Shown here one piece after another: positions 23,180 through 32,606 of a DNA stretch of 41,637 nt. The notes beneath the pieces were generated by a model. That model was not told where the DNA came from and did not search any database. It saw only the letters and a list, made by a program, of their open reading frames with translations. Origin of the DNA: CALRGE01 sp964360635 (GTDB taxonomy: Bacteria; Patescibacteriota; Gracilibacteria; UBA1369; 2-02-FULL-48-14); contig CAYHXO010000016.1 in the NCBI GenBank assembly GCA_964360635.1, positions 1 through 41,637 on the forward strand, given 5' to 3'. A program made the translations under genes and the position numbers. Numbering within the stretch: the first letter of the stretch is position 1; every line of letters begins with the position of its first letter.

Positions 23180-25488
23180 AAAAAATATTGAAATATTTCA
23201 GGGCTTTCATAGAAAAAAAAGGACACATCCTCGCACTTTTTACTTTTTTGTTATTCCTTCCAGATACAGCATTTGCTGCCGAACCTTCAACATCAGATGC
23301 CATGACTGAGGCTGTGATGGCTGGGGTATCATTAATGATTCAGGTATTGAACATGCTGTTGTGGCCATTATTATTAATCATTGGTGAATTGATGAGCAAT
23401 GATTTGATTATTGGCCCTGGAATGGAAGAAAGACTACTTTCAATTTGGCAACAAATTAGAGATCTAGTGAATATTGCCTTTGTTCTGATTCTACTGATCA
23501 TGGCATTTTATAATGTTTCTGGAATGGCAAAGGAGGGAAATTTTGCACTTAAAACTGGTTTGCCAAAGCTGGTAATCGGTTTAATTTTGGTCAATTTCAC
23601 ATTCTTGGGAGGTAAGGTATTGTTAGATGTATCTAACGTAGCAACAAATTTGGTGTTTGCACTACCTCAGTCAATTGAGGCCGTAGCTAATGTAGATGGT
23701 GGTTCAGATGTTACAGGAAGTCAGACTGATTTCCAGGCAACTGTTACTGAATTAGAAGAGAATCTATGTACGAAGCCACTTGCAGGATCAACTACAGGAG
23801 AACGCATAGCTTTCGACAACAGCGATGCTAATATTCCTCCCAGCGCAGCAATGTTTTGTACTGATGCAAACGGAGATTTAACCTCAACACTTAACCCAGA
23901 TTTAAAGGCAAAATTTTTCGGTACTTTGAATGTAAGTAATGTTGGATTGATAATAGCTGTAAATATGGGCCACCTTGCAGATCTAAATTACACATCAATT
24001 GAGGTTACAAAAATATCTGATTTAGCAATAAATACAATTTTCTCATTAATAATGTTTGTGATTTTTGCTATTTCATACATAGTTCTTGCCATCATATTAA
24101 TTGCAAGAATTGCTGTGCTTTGGCTCGCAATGGCATTTTCTCCGGTTGCTGTCCTTTTTTATGTTGTTCCAGAGTTAAAATCTTCTGCAGGAGAGGGTGG
24201 TGATATTGCAGGTAAGGTTTTAACACATGTAATGGCTCCAATAAAACTCGGAATTGTTTTGGCCGTAGGCTTTATGATGATAGACGCAATGTATGGAGCA
24301 ACTGGTGCAACATCCATGAGTTTGATTTCAACTCAAAAGGTTGGAACATTAGGTAAGTCACTTCTATTAACTGGCATTGCTGACCTTCAACGTCTACTCA
24401 TTGCAATGACAAGTATTGTGGTCCTATGGAAAGGTGTATTCTTTGCTGTCAGTGGAACAGAAGCTCAATTCTTGGTTGATAAAGTCAAGGGCTTTGCCGA
24501 CGGTGCACAGGATGCAGCAATCGGTGCACTAAAATACGCACCTCTTACTCCTGTTCAAGTTGGTAAAGGTAAAGACGGTAGTGACATTCAAGGTATATCA
24601 TTCGGCACAATGAGTGGCGTTTGGGATAAGAGTATGAGAGGAATTCAACAGATGCAGGAAGATAAAACAGAGAGCCTTTTCCAAAGCAGCGGGCTTAAGG
24701 ATTTATTAGGTGGATCTAATGCAGCAATGGAGCAATTAGCAGGAAAAATTAAAGATGCAAAGCCAGGTGAAGAGGCTAAAATTATTACTGATGCATACGA
24801 AAAAGGCAGAGGGTTTGGTAAGTCGGGAGATGATGGAAATCAAAGATATATTGATGCAGTTGGAGCTTTGATTGAAAGGCATGGGGGAGGGACTAAAACC
24901 TCGATGAAAGCAACTCTGGATAAAATTAAAGAAAGTGGTAGTGTAAATGATTTATCAAAATTACAGCATGATGTCTTGGTAAAAGCAGGTGTCAGAGATT
25001 CAGATACATTAAAGCAACTTGATGCATTATTAAGAAACGGCTCTAGTGCGACTCCACAATCACCGGCAGCTAATGGGGCTGCAGCATCAAAATCAACTGC
25101 AACAACTACGAAATCCGCGAAACCAGTTAAATTAGATACACTCGCAGCTGGAGTGAATGGAAAACTAGAAAGTGGTGTGGAGCCAATAAAGATCCCATCA
25201 ACTTTGACTGTTGATCCAAGAATCACAGGAGGATTTAGTAATGTTACAACTAAGGCACAAAGAGATTCATTGCAAAAGTCTTTAGATCACCCTGATGTAC
25301 AGGCAAAAATTGATGCATATGTTAGAAACAATCCGAATGCAACTGAAATCAATCCTAGTCAGATACAGCCACCCGCGCCAACACCTCCTGCCACTACCCC
25401 TACAGCACCAGTTGCGCCAGTCAGTCCTGCTACACCTCCAGCAACACCTCCGCCGGCAACTCCACCAGCTGGCACTCCGCCAATATAA
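23176..25488 (+). CDS. VirB6/TrbL-like polytopic membrane protein
   Basis: 770 residues. A signal-like N-terminus (to about 35, PDTAFAAEP) is followed by hydrophobic segments near 45-70, 95-113 and 130-150, a hydrophilic loop (about 165-270), more helices (285-340, including IARIAVLWLAMAFSPVAVLF), and helices at 355-378 and 400-425. This resembles the VirB6/TrbL channel proteins of type IV secretion systems. The C-terminal 340 residues are hydrophilic and end in a Pro/Ala/Thr-rich tail (about 45 residues). No VirB4 ATPase is in the window, so a full secretion system cannot be claimed. Confidence 0.65.
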   Translation: MKKILKYFRAFIEKKGHILALFTFLLFLPDTAFAAEPSTSDAMTEAVMAGVSLMIQVLNMLLWPLLLIIGELMSNDLIIGPGMEERLLSIWQQIRDLVNIAFVLILLIMAFYNVSGMAKEGNFALKTGLPKLVIGLILVNFTFLGGKVLLDVSNVATNLVFALPQSIEAVANVDGGSDVTGSQTDFQATVTELEENLCTKPLAGSTTGERIAFDNSDANIPPSAAMFCTDANGDLTSTLNPDLKAKFFGTLNVSNVGLIIAVNMGHLADLNYTSIEVTKISDLAINTIFSLIMFVIFAISYIVLAIILIARIAVLWLAMAFSPVAVLFYVVPELKSSAGEGGDIAGKVLTHVMAPIKLGIVLAVGFMMIDAMYGATGATSMSLISTQKVGTLGKSLLLTGIADLQRLLIAMTSIVVLWKGVFFAVSGTEAQFLVDKVKGFADGAQDAAIGALKYAPLTPVQVGKGKDGSDIQGISFGTMSGVWDKSMRGIQQMQEDKTESLFQSSGLKDLLGGSNAAMEQLAGKIKDAKPGEEAKIITDAYEKGRGFGKSGDDGNQRYIDAVGALIERHGGGTKTSMKATLDKIKESGSVNDLSKLQHDVLVKAGVRDSDTLKQLDALLRNGSSATPQSPAANGAAASKSTATTTKSAKPVKLDTLAAGVNGKLESGVEPIKIPSTLTVDPRITGGFSNVTTKAQRDSLQKSLDHPDVQAKIDAYVRNNPNATEINPSQIQPPAPTPPATTPTAPVAPVSPATPPATPPPATPPAGTPPI

Positions 25489-25497
25489 AACCCAAAC

Positions 25498-25525
25498 TTT
25501 ACAAATAAAAAAAACATGATATACT
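25498..25525 (+). promoter_or_regulatory. promoter TTTACA-N16-TATACT for the His-tail protein
   Basis: TTTACA (25498-25503) and TATACT (25520-25525) are 16 nt apart. A start near 25532 would give a leader of about 109 nt with stable structure. Confidence 0.5.
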
Positions 25526-25542
25526 TCACATCGAAAAGACAG

Positions 25543-25642
25543 ATAGATGTGAAAAGGTTCCGGATCACGCAAGTGGTTGTCAGGGAAGAGTCCGCTCAGG
25601 AAGCTGAGCTACTCCTCTCTCTCTAAGAACTAAGACATCTAT
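25543..25642 (+). ncRNA. structured leader RNA that pairs with the start codon
   Basis: A perfect 8-bp helix joins ATAGATGT (25543-25550) to ACATCTAT (25635-25642), whose last two bases are the A and U of the AUG. Inside are a second helix GGTTC/GAACT (25556-25560/25627-25631), a hairpin with a GCAA tetraloop (25564-25577), and a two-part stem GAGT..GCTCAG-GAAG-CTGAGC..ACTC (25588-25614). A closed multibranch fold that hides the start codon is what a cis-regulatory RNA looks like. No known riboswitch class is recognised. Confidence 0.5.
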
Positions 25643-28600
25643 GAAAAATAAAAAACTACATTGCCGCAATAGATATCCAAACCCCTTCGGAGGCGAAGAG
25701 CGACTTTTGTATAAAGACGAGAAAAAGGAAGGTGAAGCCGAAAATGTTTTGGATATTCTTTTAATGCCAAGTGCAGATAAACTTCAAACAAATGATCCAA
25801 GTTCCGCCGAAGTAAAAAAATTGATGCAGGGCTTCGGATACAAGATTGATGGTGTTATAAACGACGATCCAAAACGTGAAAAATTAGGAAAAGAAATGAG
25901 AGGTGTTCAAAATTCGATTGAGATATTGCAGGCTTATAAAAATAAACTGGATAATGAATCTGTTGATTTGATGCAGTTTGCATTTATTGGAAAAGCAAAT
26001 AAAATTCTTTTTGAAGTAAAAAAACTTGAAAAATTCACATCAACAGATGAATTAGGTCGTGTTAAATTTACAAATCCGGTTACGAATATTGCAACTGGGA
26101 ATGATTACGAAGCTGCACCTGATCCAAGTGCAAAAACAGCAATTTATAATCAAGTAAAACAGGAAATTGATGTAATTTTGCAAAATATGATTCGTGATCT
26201 TGAGGCAGAAAAGCAAGTTTTTGAATCTGAAATGAAAGCATACTTGCTCGATGATTTAGAAACGATTGTTTCTCATGAAAAAGATCAGTGGGATGGAGTG
26301 CCGACTGAAAAAGGACCTGGGCCAGACTTAGGTCCAGACGCGCCTAAATTACAGAAAATTTTAACAAAAGCTTCATATGATAGTTTCATAGAAGGACTAG
26401 AAAAAAATAAGGCTGCAGTTACAGAGTGGAAAAAAGATCCTTCAAAAGTAAACTCTTCTGAAATATTAGAAGTCAGACAAAGATTTGAAGATACATATGT
26501 TGCAAAACGTAAACGACTACTGGAATTATCAAATAATGAGCTTAATCTCGATGAAATATCTGCGAGAGTAAAAAAACTTCAACATTCATTACACGAAGGA
26601 AAAGTAGGCGATATGCTACATAATATTCCTCATCAGGTTGATGCGGCTTTAGTCGAACTTGAAAAAGCTGAAATAGCACTTGAAGAACATAAGGAAGAAA
26701 AATTTCTTAGTGAAAATGATTATAAAGAATATAAAATTCATAAAGAAAATCTTGATAAAATCAGAGAACAGCTAAATTTCAATAAAGAAATTCAGAAGCA
26801 TTCTGAGTCACTTCTCAATGATGCTAAATTCTTGTTTGAAAAAAATCCAATCGATGGTAATGCAATGCCAACAGGTTTGATGAATCAAATTGAGTTTGTT
26901 AAGAACATGAAAGATCCATTAACAAAAAAACTGTATACTGAAGCCCTTCATGAAGCCGTATCAAAAGCGGAGAACATGATGAGTGCTGAGAATTTTGAAA
27001 CATATCAAAAGAAAGACCTTCCACAAAAAACTGAAAAATTAAAAGATTATACAAAGCAATTTACTGCACCAAGAGGTAATACATCTAAGAAAAAAATACA
27101 TTGGGTAACTTGGTATGATCTTGGGCGTGGTTATGAAATAATTAAAAGTTGGGCTGAAAATCGAATGCACAGGAATTCTGATGCCAGAATTGGTAGCGTT
27201 GGAGAAAAAATTATTGGAAATTTAAAAATTCCACTCACGGAAACTCTTGTTGGTGAATTTGCAAACAAAGTTCATGAAGCTGAACACCATGAAGTTGATC
27301 GTTTGGCTGGTCTATTAAAGCCACACGATATTTTTCACATTAGGCACATGTTATCAGATCCAAGTACGCATGAGGATCAATTAAAAGCGATAATAAATGT
27401 TTTGTGTGAAAAAGGCGCAATGAGATGGGATGATGTCGATCTTTTAAAACTTCTAAATAAATTTCAAAAGAGTATTATTTTTGATACCTCGAATGGAGGT
27501 GAGAATGAATTTAAGGATCAATCAAAATTCTCTGCGAGATTAAGAGAAGCTACATCTTCAATCTGGACACCGGATGATTACAGAAACTGGGAAAGTCAAA
27601 GAAGTTCGGCTTATGAATCTGGCAAACAAAAATTTGAAAGTAAATGTAATGAGCTTGCAGAAACAGTTGGTCTAAAAAATGTACTTAAAGATATGCTGAA
27701 AGAAGTGAGAACAAAAGGTCCACATGATCATCATGTTGATGCGATGGAATATGAGCAGGTAATTCAATACGCGATTGATAAAGGGAAAATGCAACCATAT
27801 CAAAGATTATATTATGTCATTCAGGGAATTGACACCGGGCTCTTGGAAAGAAAACGTGGTTCTGAATTGGATTCAAAAACTTTGAACCACTATCCTCCAA
27901 TTGAATTCTTCTCAGGCGGGCATAAAGTAGGATATGGCGAGGTTAAAGCTTTAGCGAGAATTGATTCGGATCAATACGAACCATCAATTGCTTATGGTCA
28001 CCATTTTCAGTCAGAAATTATGAATATTAAAGAGGTGCGCGAGCGTCTTGAAAAAACTGTAACCGCTGGTAGTCCAAAACTCGATCATGATGACTTCATT
28101 AGCTATGGAGCATATCTTGATGATAGAACTATGGAAACACTTCTGAAACAAAGATCAGATGGATCTCCATTGCCGGTAACAGGTTATATTAATATTACTG
28201 CATCAATGTTAAATTATCTTGATATGCTTTCATACAGTTATGATGATATGGATGATAATGAAAGAGAATTATCAAGGTTTCTTTCTGTATTTATGAATTT
28301 TGATAACATAACGCGTGGTAGAAAATATGCAGCTAAATCAAGTGAATACTTTAAATGGGGTTCTACCGGTACAGATACTCGTGAGCCACGTGCTTCAGGA
28401 TCTTTTTACAGGGGTGCAGAATACTCAGCGACTGCCAGAGGATATATCGATAAAGTAAAAGGATTAATTAAAGAATTTGACCCGGTATTTTTTAATTTCA
28501 TTTATCAAGATACAATTCCAGGAAATGATGAAGTTGAACGATTTGCAAAGCAATTACAAGCAAAATATCCTGGTCAAGCAATTTTTGGTGACCAACAATT

Positions 28601-28928
28601 GCCTAAAACCTATGATGCTTTACTTGATGTTGCCGGTGCTTATTTCAGATTTATTGTTTCCAGTGATAAGAAAAAGGTTCAGGTTCTTCTTAAAAAAGTT
28701 AGAGAAGATCAGAAACATGATGCAGGTGGAGAGCCAGCAAAAGCTTTTGCAAAAGCAATTGAAAAGTCAAAAAATAGAGTAAAAAAGAAGGAAGATGAAA
28801 ATGCAGGAGTTAGCCATGGAGGACACGGTGATCATGGACACGGTCATGGTCATGCACAAAAAGAGAAGTGGGATGAAGATCCATGGGATCATGAGCCATA
28901 TATGTCGCACGGTCACGGTGGCCACTAA
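25641..28928 (+). CDS. 1095-residue helical protein with His-rich C-terminus
   Basis: No family is recognised. It lacks a signal peptide and membrane helices. Long Glu/Lys-rich helices fill about 60-470, probably coiled coils. A less repetitive middle part runs from 480 to 1000. The C-terminus is rich in His, Gly and Asp (10 His in the last 40 residues, with HGDHGHGHGH), a likely site for binding Ni2+, Zn2+ or similar ions. It has its own promoter and structured leader, but follows the VirB6-like gene at a short distance in the same orientation. Its stop overlaps the thrS stop by 4 nt. Confidence 0.65.
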   Translation: MKNKKLHCRNRYPNPFGGEERLLYKDEKKEGEAENVLDILLMPSADKLQTNDPSSAEVKKLMQGFGYKIDGVINDDPKREKLGKEMRGVQNSIEILQAYKNKLDNESVDLMQFAFIGKANKILFEVKKLEKFTSTDELGRVKFTNPVTNIATGNDYEAAPDPSAKTAIYNQVKQEIDVILQNMIRDLEAEKQVFESEMKAYLLDDLETIVSHEKDQWDGVPTEKGPGPDLGPDAPKLQKILTKASYDSFIEGLEKNKAAVTEWKKDPSKVNSSEILEVRQRFEDTYVAKRKRLLELSNNELNLDEISARVKKLQHSLHEGKVGDMLHNIPHQVDAALVELEKAEIALEEHKEEKFLSENDYKEYKIHKENLDKIREQLNFNKEIQKHSESLLNDAKFLFEKNPIDGNAMPTGLMNQIEFVKNMKDPLTKKLYTEALHEAVSKAENMMSAENFETYQKKDLPQKTEKLKDYTKQFTAPRGNTSKKKIHWVTWYDLGRGYEIIKSWAENRMHRNSDARIGSVGEKIIGNLKIPLTETLVGEFANKVHEAEHHEVDRLAGLLKPHDIFHIRHMLSDPSTHEDQLKAIINVLCEKGAMRWDDVDLLKLLNKFQKSIIFDTSNGGENEFKDQSKFSARLREATSSIWTPDDYRNWESQRSSAYESGKQKFESKCNELAETVGLKNVLKDMLKEVRTKGPHDHHVDAMEYEQVIQYAIDKGKMQPYQRLYYVIQGIDTGLLERKRGSELDSKTLNHYPPIEFFSGGHKVGYGEVKALARIDSDQYEPSIAYGHHFQSEIMNIKEVRERLEKTVTAGSPKLDHDDFISYGAYLDDRTMETLLKQRSDGSPLPVTGYINITASMLNYLDMLSYSYDDMDDNERELSRFLSVFMNFDNITRGRKYAAKSSEYFKWGSTGTDTREPRASGSFYRGAEYSATARGYIDKVKGLIKEFDPVFFNFIYQDTIPGNDEVERFAKQLQAKYPGQAIFGDQQLPKTYDALLDVAGAYFRFIVSSDKKKVQVLLKKVREDQKHDAGGEPAKAFAKAIEKSKNRVKKKEDENAGVSHGGHGDHGHGHGHAQKEKWDEDPWDHEPYMSHGHGGH

Positions 28929-30709
28929 GCCACACTTTCAGGTAACTTCCGCTCTTTAATTTCTTCAAGCACCATAGTAACGAAATCTTCTAAGTGCATG
29001 TCAGTCTGCTTTTTTGTGTGGTAACTGCGTGCAGCAACCCCACGCGCGGCAACCTCCTTTTCACCAATCACAAGCATCCACGGGATTTTTTTCATTTCAG
29101 AATTTCTGATTTTTTTGCCCAAACTTTCTGCAGTATCATCGAACAAAATTCTCACGCCATGTGCCGCGAGCGCATCGCGAACTTCACCTGCGAAATCTAA
29201 AAACTTATCTGAAACCGGAAGAATTGCCACTTGCACAGGAGCTAACCAAGTTGGAAAAGCGCCTGCAAAATGTTCAATTAAAAATCCAATTAAACGTTCG
29301 TGAGTTGAAAGTGGTGCACGGTGAATAGCCAGCGGAGTTTTTTCTTTTCCATCTTTATCAACGTAAGTTAAATTGAATCTTTTTGGAACCGCAAAGTCGA
29401 GTTGGTTTGTTGCCAATGTAAATTCACGCCCAATCGCAGACCAAATTTCCACATCGATTTTTGGTCCGTAGAAAGCGGCTTCACCAGGTGCTTCCACAAA
29501 ATTTACTCCTGATTTTTTCATAACTTTTCTAACGTCGGCTTCAGTTTTTATCCACAATTTTGGTTCATCAACATATTTTTTTCCAAGTCCTTCTTCATTA
29601 TGAAGTGAAAGTCGCATCATATATTTTTTGATGCCAAAAATCTCGAAATATTTTTTGTAAATTTCAATTACCGCCAAAAATTCCTCTTCAAATTGTTCCG
29701 GCATACAATAAATATGCGCGTCATTCATACACATTGATCGAACTCGCATCAGTCCAAAAAGTGCACCACTATCTTCAAAACGGTAGCAGTGACCATACTC
29801 CGCCAAACGAATCGGCAAGTCACGGTATGATCTTGTTTTACTTCCGTAAATCAAATGGTGATGAGGACAATTCATCGGCTTCAAATAATATTCCTCGCCA
29901 TCCAGCATCATCGGCGGAAACATTGATTCTGCGTAATAAGGCAAATGCCCGGATTTATGATAAAGGCTTCCTTTTGTAATATGTGGAGTTCGAACGCGAG
30001 AATATCCTCCGCCAAATTCAACTTCCTTCGCGAGCTTTTCAATTTCCTCAACCATCACAGCCCCGTTCGGTAGCCAAAGTGGCAAACCAGGACCAACTTC
30101 ATCACTCATTATATAAATTTCCAATTCTTTTCCAAGTTTTCTGTGATCACGTTTTTCAGCCTCCGCCAACATTGCCAAATGCTCATCGAGCTCTGCTTGT
30201 GTTTCAAAACAGACACCATAAATTCTTTGCAATTGTGGTCTTTTTTCATCACCTCGCCAGTATGCTCCGGCAATTTTTGTAAGTTTAAATGGGCCGATTT
30301 CTCCTGTTGATTTCGAATGCCCACCTTTACACATGTCCACATATGCAACAGTTCCATCACCACGAATATTTTCATAAAAAGTTATAGTTTTTCCTTCTTT
30401 CAAAAAATCTTCCAAGAGTTCAACTTTGAAAGGCTGCTTTATCGCCTTCAAAAATTCCATAGCTTTTTTCCCACTTTCTTCTCGCCCAACAAATTTCTGA
30501 TTTTGCTTCACAATGTGCTTCATTTTTTTCTCCAAAATCGGCAAATCTTCAGGAATCAAAGTTCTTGGTAAGTCAAAATCATAATAAAAACCATTTTCAA
30601 TTGCAGGCCCAATTGCTAGCTTTGCTTCCGGAAACATTTCCAAAACCGCTTGTGCAAGCACGTGTGCTGCCGAGTGACGCATTCCCGAAACTTTTTCATT
30701 TGCTTCCAT
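28925..30709 (-). CDS. thrS: threonyl-tRNA synthetase without TGS domain
   Basis: 594 residues. The editing domain begins near residue 12 with HSAAH (His12, His16) and includes Cys127 and His131, the metal-site pattern of the bacterial editing domain. The class II core has KPMNCP (Cys281), NDAHIYC (His332) and AIHRAP (His463), the three zinc ligands that recognise threonine. The anticodon-binding domain starts near 485 (PTWLAPVQVAI). The usual N-terminal TGS domain of about 60 residues is missing. Motif 2 reads VRSMCMNDAHIYC where Escherichia coli has VRGFTQDDAHIFC. It is divergent from recF, 35 nt apart. Confidence 0.96.
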   Translation of the reverse strand: MEANEKVSGMRHSAAHVLAQAVLEMFPEAKLAIGPAIENGFYYDFDLPRTLIPEDLPILEKKMKHIVKQNQKFVGREESGKKAMEFLKAIKQPFKVELLEDFLKEGKTITFYENIRGDGTVAYVDMCKGGHSKSTGEIGPFKLTKIAGAYWRGDEKRPQLQRIYGVCFETQAELDEHLAMLAEAEKRDHRKLGKELEIYIMSDEVGPGLPLWLPNGAVMVEEIEKLAKEVEFGGGYSRVRTPHITKGSLYHKSGHLPYYAESMFPPMMLDGEEYYLKPMNCPHHHLIYGSKTRSYRDLPIRLAEYGHCYRFEDSGALFGLMRVRSMCMNDAHIYCMPEQFEEEFLAVIEIYKKYFEIFGIKKYMMRLSLHNEEGLGKKYVDEPKLWIKTEADVRKVMKKSGVNFVEAPGEAAFYGPKIDVEIWSAIGREFTLATNQLDFAVPKRFNLTYVDKDGKEKTPLAIHRAPLSTHERLIGFLIEHFAGAFPTWLAPVQVAILPVSDKFLDFAGEVRDALAAHGVRILFDDTAESLGKKIRNSEMKKIPWMLVIGEKEVAARGVAARSYHTKKQTDMHLEDFVTMVLEEIKERKLPESVA

Positions 30710-30744
30710 GTGGACATATTATCATCAAGAGCTAAACTTACAAC

Positions 30745-31803
30745 ATGAAACTGAAATCATTGAAGCTTGAAAACTTTCGAAATTACGGAGCACTAAATTT
30801 AGATCTATCTGAAGGCGTAACAATTTTTCTCGGAGAAAATGCTCAGGGAAAAACGAATCTACTTGAAAGTATCGCCTTCCTCGCTTTGGGAAAATCATTC
30901 CGCGCAGGCAATTTTATGGAAGTTTTAGGGTGGGAAAGACCACACGGTCGTATCAAAGGAACACTTGAACAAGACGGCAAAGAAAAATCTCTCGAAGTTT
31001 TTTTTGAACGAGAACCTCGTCGAAAAAAAATAAAAAAACAGGGAAAAATTAGCGAGCCAAAAGATTTTATCGGTACATTTAAAGTTGTACTTTTCACGCC
31101 CGACAGTCTTCAGATGATTAGTGGAAGTCCACGCCTTCGCCGCCAATATTTTGACCGACTTTTGATTCAGTTGAGCCGAGAATATTTTGAATCTTACTCC
31201 AGTTTTCATCACATTCTAAAACAAAGAAATGCGCTTTTAAAAAGAATCTCGATGCGTATTGCTAAACCCAACGAACTCGATATTTGGGATGAGCCATATC
31301 TTAAAAACTCTCAATCAATTTGGAAAATTCGAGCAGAGTTTATAGAATTTCTCAAGGAAAATTTAAGCGAAATTTACTCGTCGATTTCCGGCGGCCAAGA
31401 TGATTTGAAAATTGAAAGCGCAGCGAATATTAGCGACCTTTCACTGTGCCGCGATCGCGATATTTATTCCGGCTCAAGTTCAGTCGGTCCTCACCACGAC
31501 GATTTCAAACTTCACCTAAACGGCAAGCAGCTTTCTGACTTTGGCTCTCGCGGGGAGCAACGCACAGCAGTTCTTGCTTTGAAAATCGCCCAAATTCGCT
31601 ATATTGAAAAACACACAGGGAAAAAGCCAATACTACTTCTCGACGACGTTTTTTCCGAGCTCGACGCTTCTCGCCAAACTCATCTCTGCGAACTAGTTGA
31701 ATCTTACCAAACAATCATCACTTCATGCTCGATGGAAAACGTGAAAAACCTGAAAAATGCGGTGATTTATAAGATTAGTGCAGGGGTTTTGACGGAGGGT
31801 TAG
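30745..31803 (+). CDS. recF: DNA replication and repair protein RecF
   Basis: 352 residues, the usual size. SMC-like ATPase of the RecFOR pathway that loads RecA at gaps. It has the start LKLENFRNY, Walker A GENAQGKT (30-37), the signature SRGEQRT (268-274) and Walker B LLLDDVFSELD (297-307). It is not next to dnaA or dnaN here, unlike the classical order. It is 35 nt from the divergent thrS. Its stop overlaps the stop of the convergent HNH gene by 4 nt. Confidence 0.95.
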   Translation: MKLKSLKLENFRNYGALNLDLSEGVTIFLGENAQGKTNLLESIAFLALGKSFRAGNFMEVLGWERPHGRIKGTLEQDGKEKSLEVFFEREPRRKKIKKQGKISEPKDFIGTFKVVLFTPDSLQMISGSPRLRRQYFDRLLIQLSREYFESYSSFHHILKQRNALLKRISMRIAKPNELDIWDEPYLKNSQSIWKIRAEFIEFLKENLSEIYSSISGGQDDLKIESAANISDLSLCRDRDIYSGSSSVGPHHDDFKLHLNGKQLSDFGSRGEQRTAVLALKIAQIRYIEKHTGKKPILLLDDVFSELDASRQTHLCELVESYQTIITSCSMENVKNLKNAVIYKISAGVLTEG

Positions 31804-32564
31804 ATAGTCCTTTTCTCCCTCACTTTCAAGTTAATCGCATGAGCAATCTCGTGGTGTTCTTTACAGAGTGGAGCGAGGTAGTTTGGGTTGTGTGAGTGGG
31901 AGATGGCGAAGGTTTGCGTGTGGTGGATAACAACGGATGGCTTTTTACAGGTGGGGATTGAACATTTTGTGCCATGTTCTTTTGTGAGCAATTTTTCAGT
32001 TTTGGTTGGAACCGGACGTGAAGTCGCAGGTCCAACTGGTTGAGATTTCTCTTCTGCAATTTCTTCCTCACGTTTGTTAAGTGCGGCGCTGATTAACTCG
32101 TTGATGTCTATTCCTTTTGACTGGAGTTCAACAAGTCTAGCTCGAACTTCCTCATTTAAGGTTAAGGTCTGCACGTGCAGACCTGTAAACTTCTCATCTC
32201 TTACGAATGTTTCTACAGCTGCTTTTGACATGTTTTTTACGATTTCAGAAAGTTCTAAATCATTCTCCGGTGTTGCAATCGAAACCACTCGAGCTAATTT
32301 ATTGATACTTACTTCTCCAGTTACAAGTGCCTCGTGCAATCTTGGCATACTTTCGAATTTCTCCTCCAAGTTAAGTGCTAAACGAACCTGATCATTAGAT
32401 AATCCGCCGAACTTTGCAGCAAACTCGAAGATTGAACCGCAGTTCTTCTTTTCATATAACTTACGTTTGTAGATTTCCGGTAACAAACCTGTAAATTTCC
32501 TCTTCCATTCTATTGCACTTTTGCCAAAGTAAATTGCCTTCTCAAGTAGTTCTTTATCATTCAT
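31800..32564 (-). CDS. HNH-endonuclease-like protein (DUF222/HNH type)
   Basis: 254 residues from the ATG at 32564. A longer frame starting at GTG 32606 would put the start upstream of the promoter's own -10 box, so it was not used. The N-terminal 150 residues are helical. The C-terminus has two Cys pairs and the HNH-like core CSIPTCKKPSVVIHH, NPNYLAPLCKEHHEIAH. This plan (helical region plus C-terminal HNH) resembles the many 13E12/DUF222-type HNH proteins, whose role is unclear. No mobile-element ends are visible. Confidence 0.8.
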   Translation of the reverse strand: MNDKELLEKAIYFGKSAIEWKRKFTGLLPEIYKRKLYEKKNCGSIFEFAAKFGGLSNDQVRLALNLEEKFESMPRLHEALVTGEVSINKLARVVSIATPENDLELSEIVKNMSKAAVETFVRDEKFTGLHVQTLTLNEEVRARLVELQSKGIDINELISAALNKREEEIAEEKSQPVGPATSRPVPTKTEKLLTKEHGTKCSIPTCKKPSVVIHHTQTFAISHSHNPNYLAPLCKEHHEIAHAINLKVREKRTI

Positions 32565-32588
32565 TTTGGGTGGGGTTAAATCGAAATA

Positions 32589-32597
32589 ATCATAGCA
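32589..32597 (-). promoter_or_regulatory. extended -10 promoter of the HNH gene
   Basis: On the minus strand the sequence reads TGCTATGAT, an extended -10 box, 25 nt before the ATG at 32564. No good -35 was found. The same TGC precedes the -10 boxes at 19994 and 32751. Confidence 0.45.
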
Positions 32598-32606
32598 AAA
32601 AAACAC

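Noticed and set aside
24840..25572. minus-strand frames opposite the end of the VirB6-like gene
   Set aside because: They mirror the Ala/Pro-rich tail. They have no family features, and the plus-strand gene is continuous with strong membrane segments.
25551..25634. leader RNA as RNase P, SRP, cobalamin or guanidine-I RNA
   Set aside because: Only short stretches (GGTTCCG, AGGGAA, GGAAG) recall those RNAs. The conserved cores and sizes do not fit.
30745..31803. replication origin next to recF
   Set aside because: No dnaA, dnaN or cluster of TTATCCACA-type boxes was seen around it. recF is isolated from its classical neighbours here.
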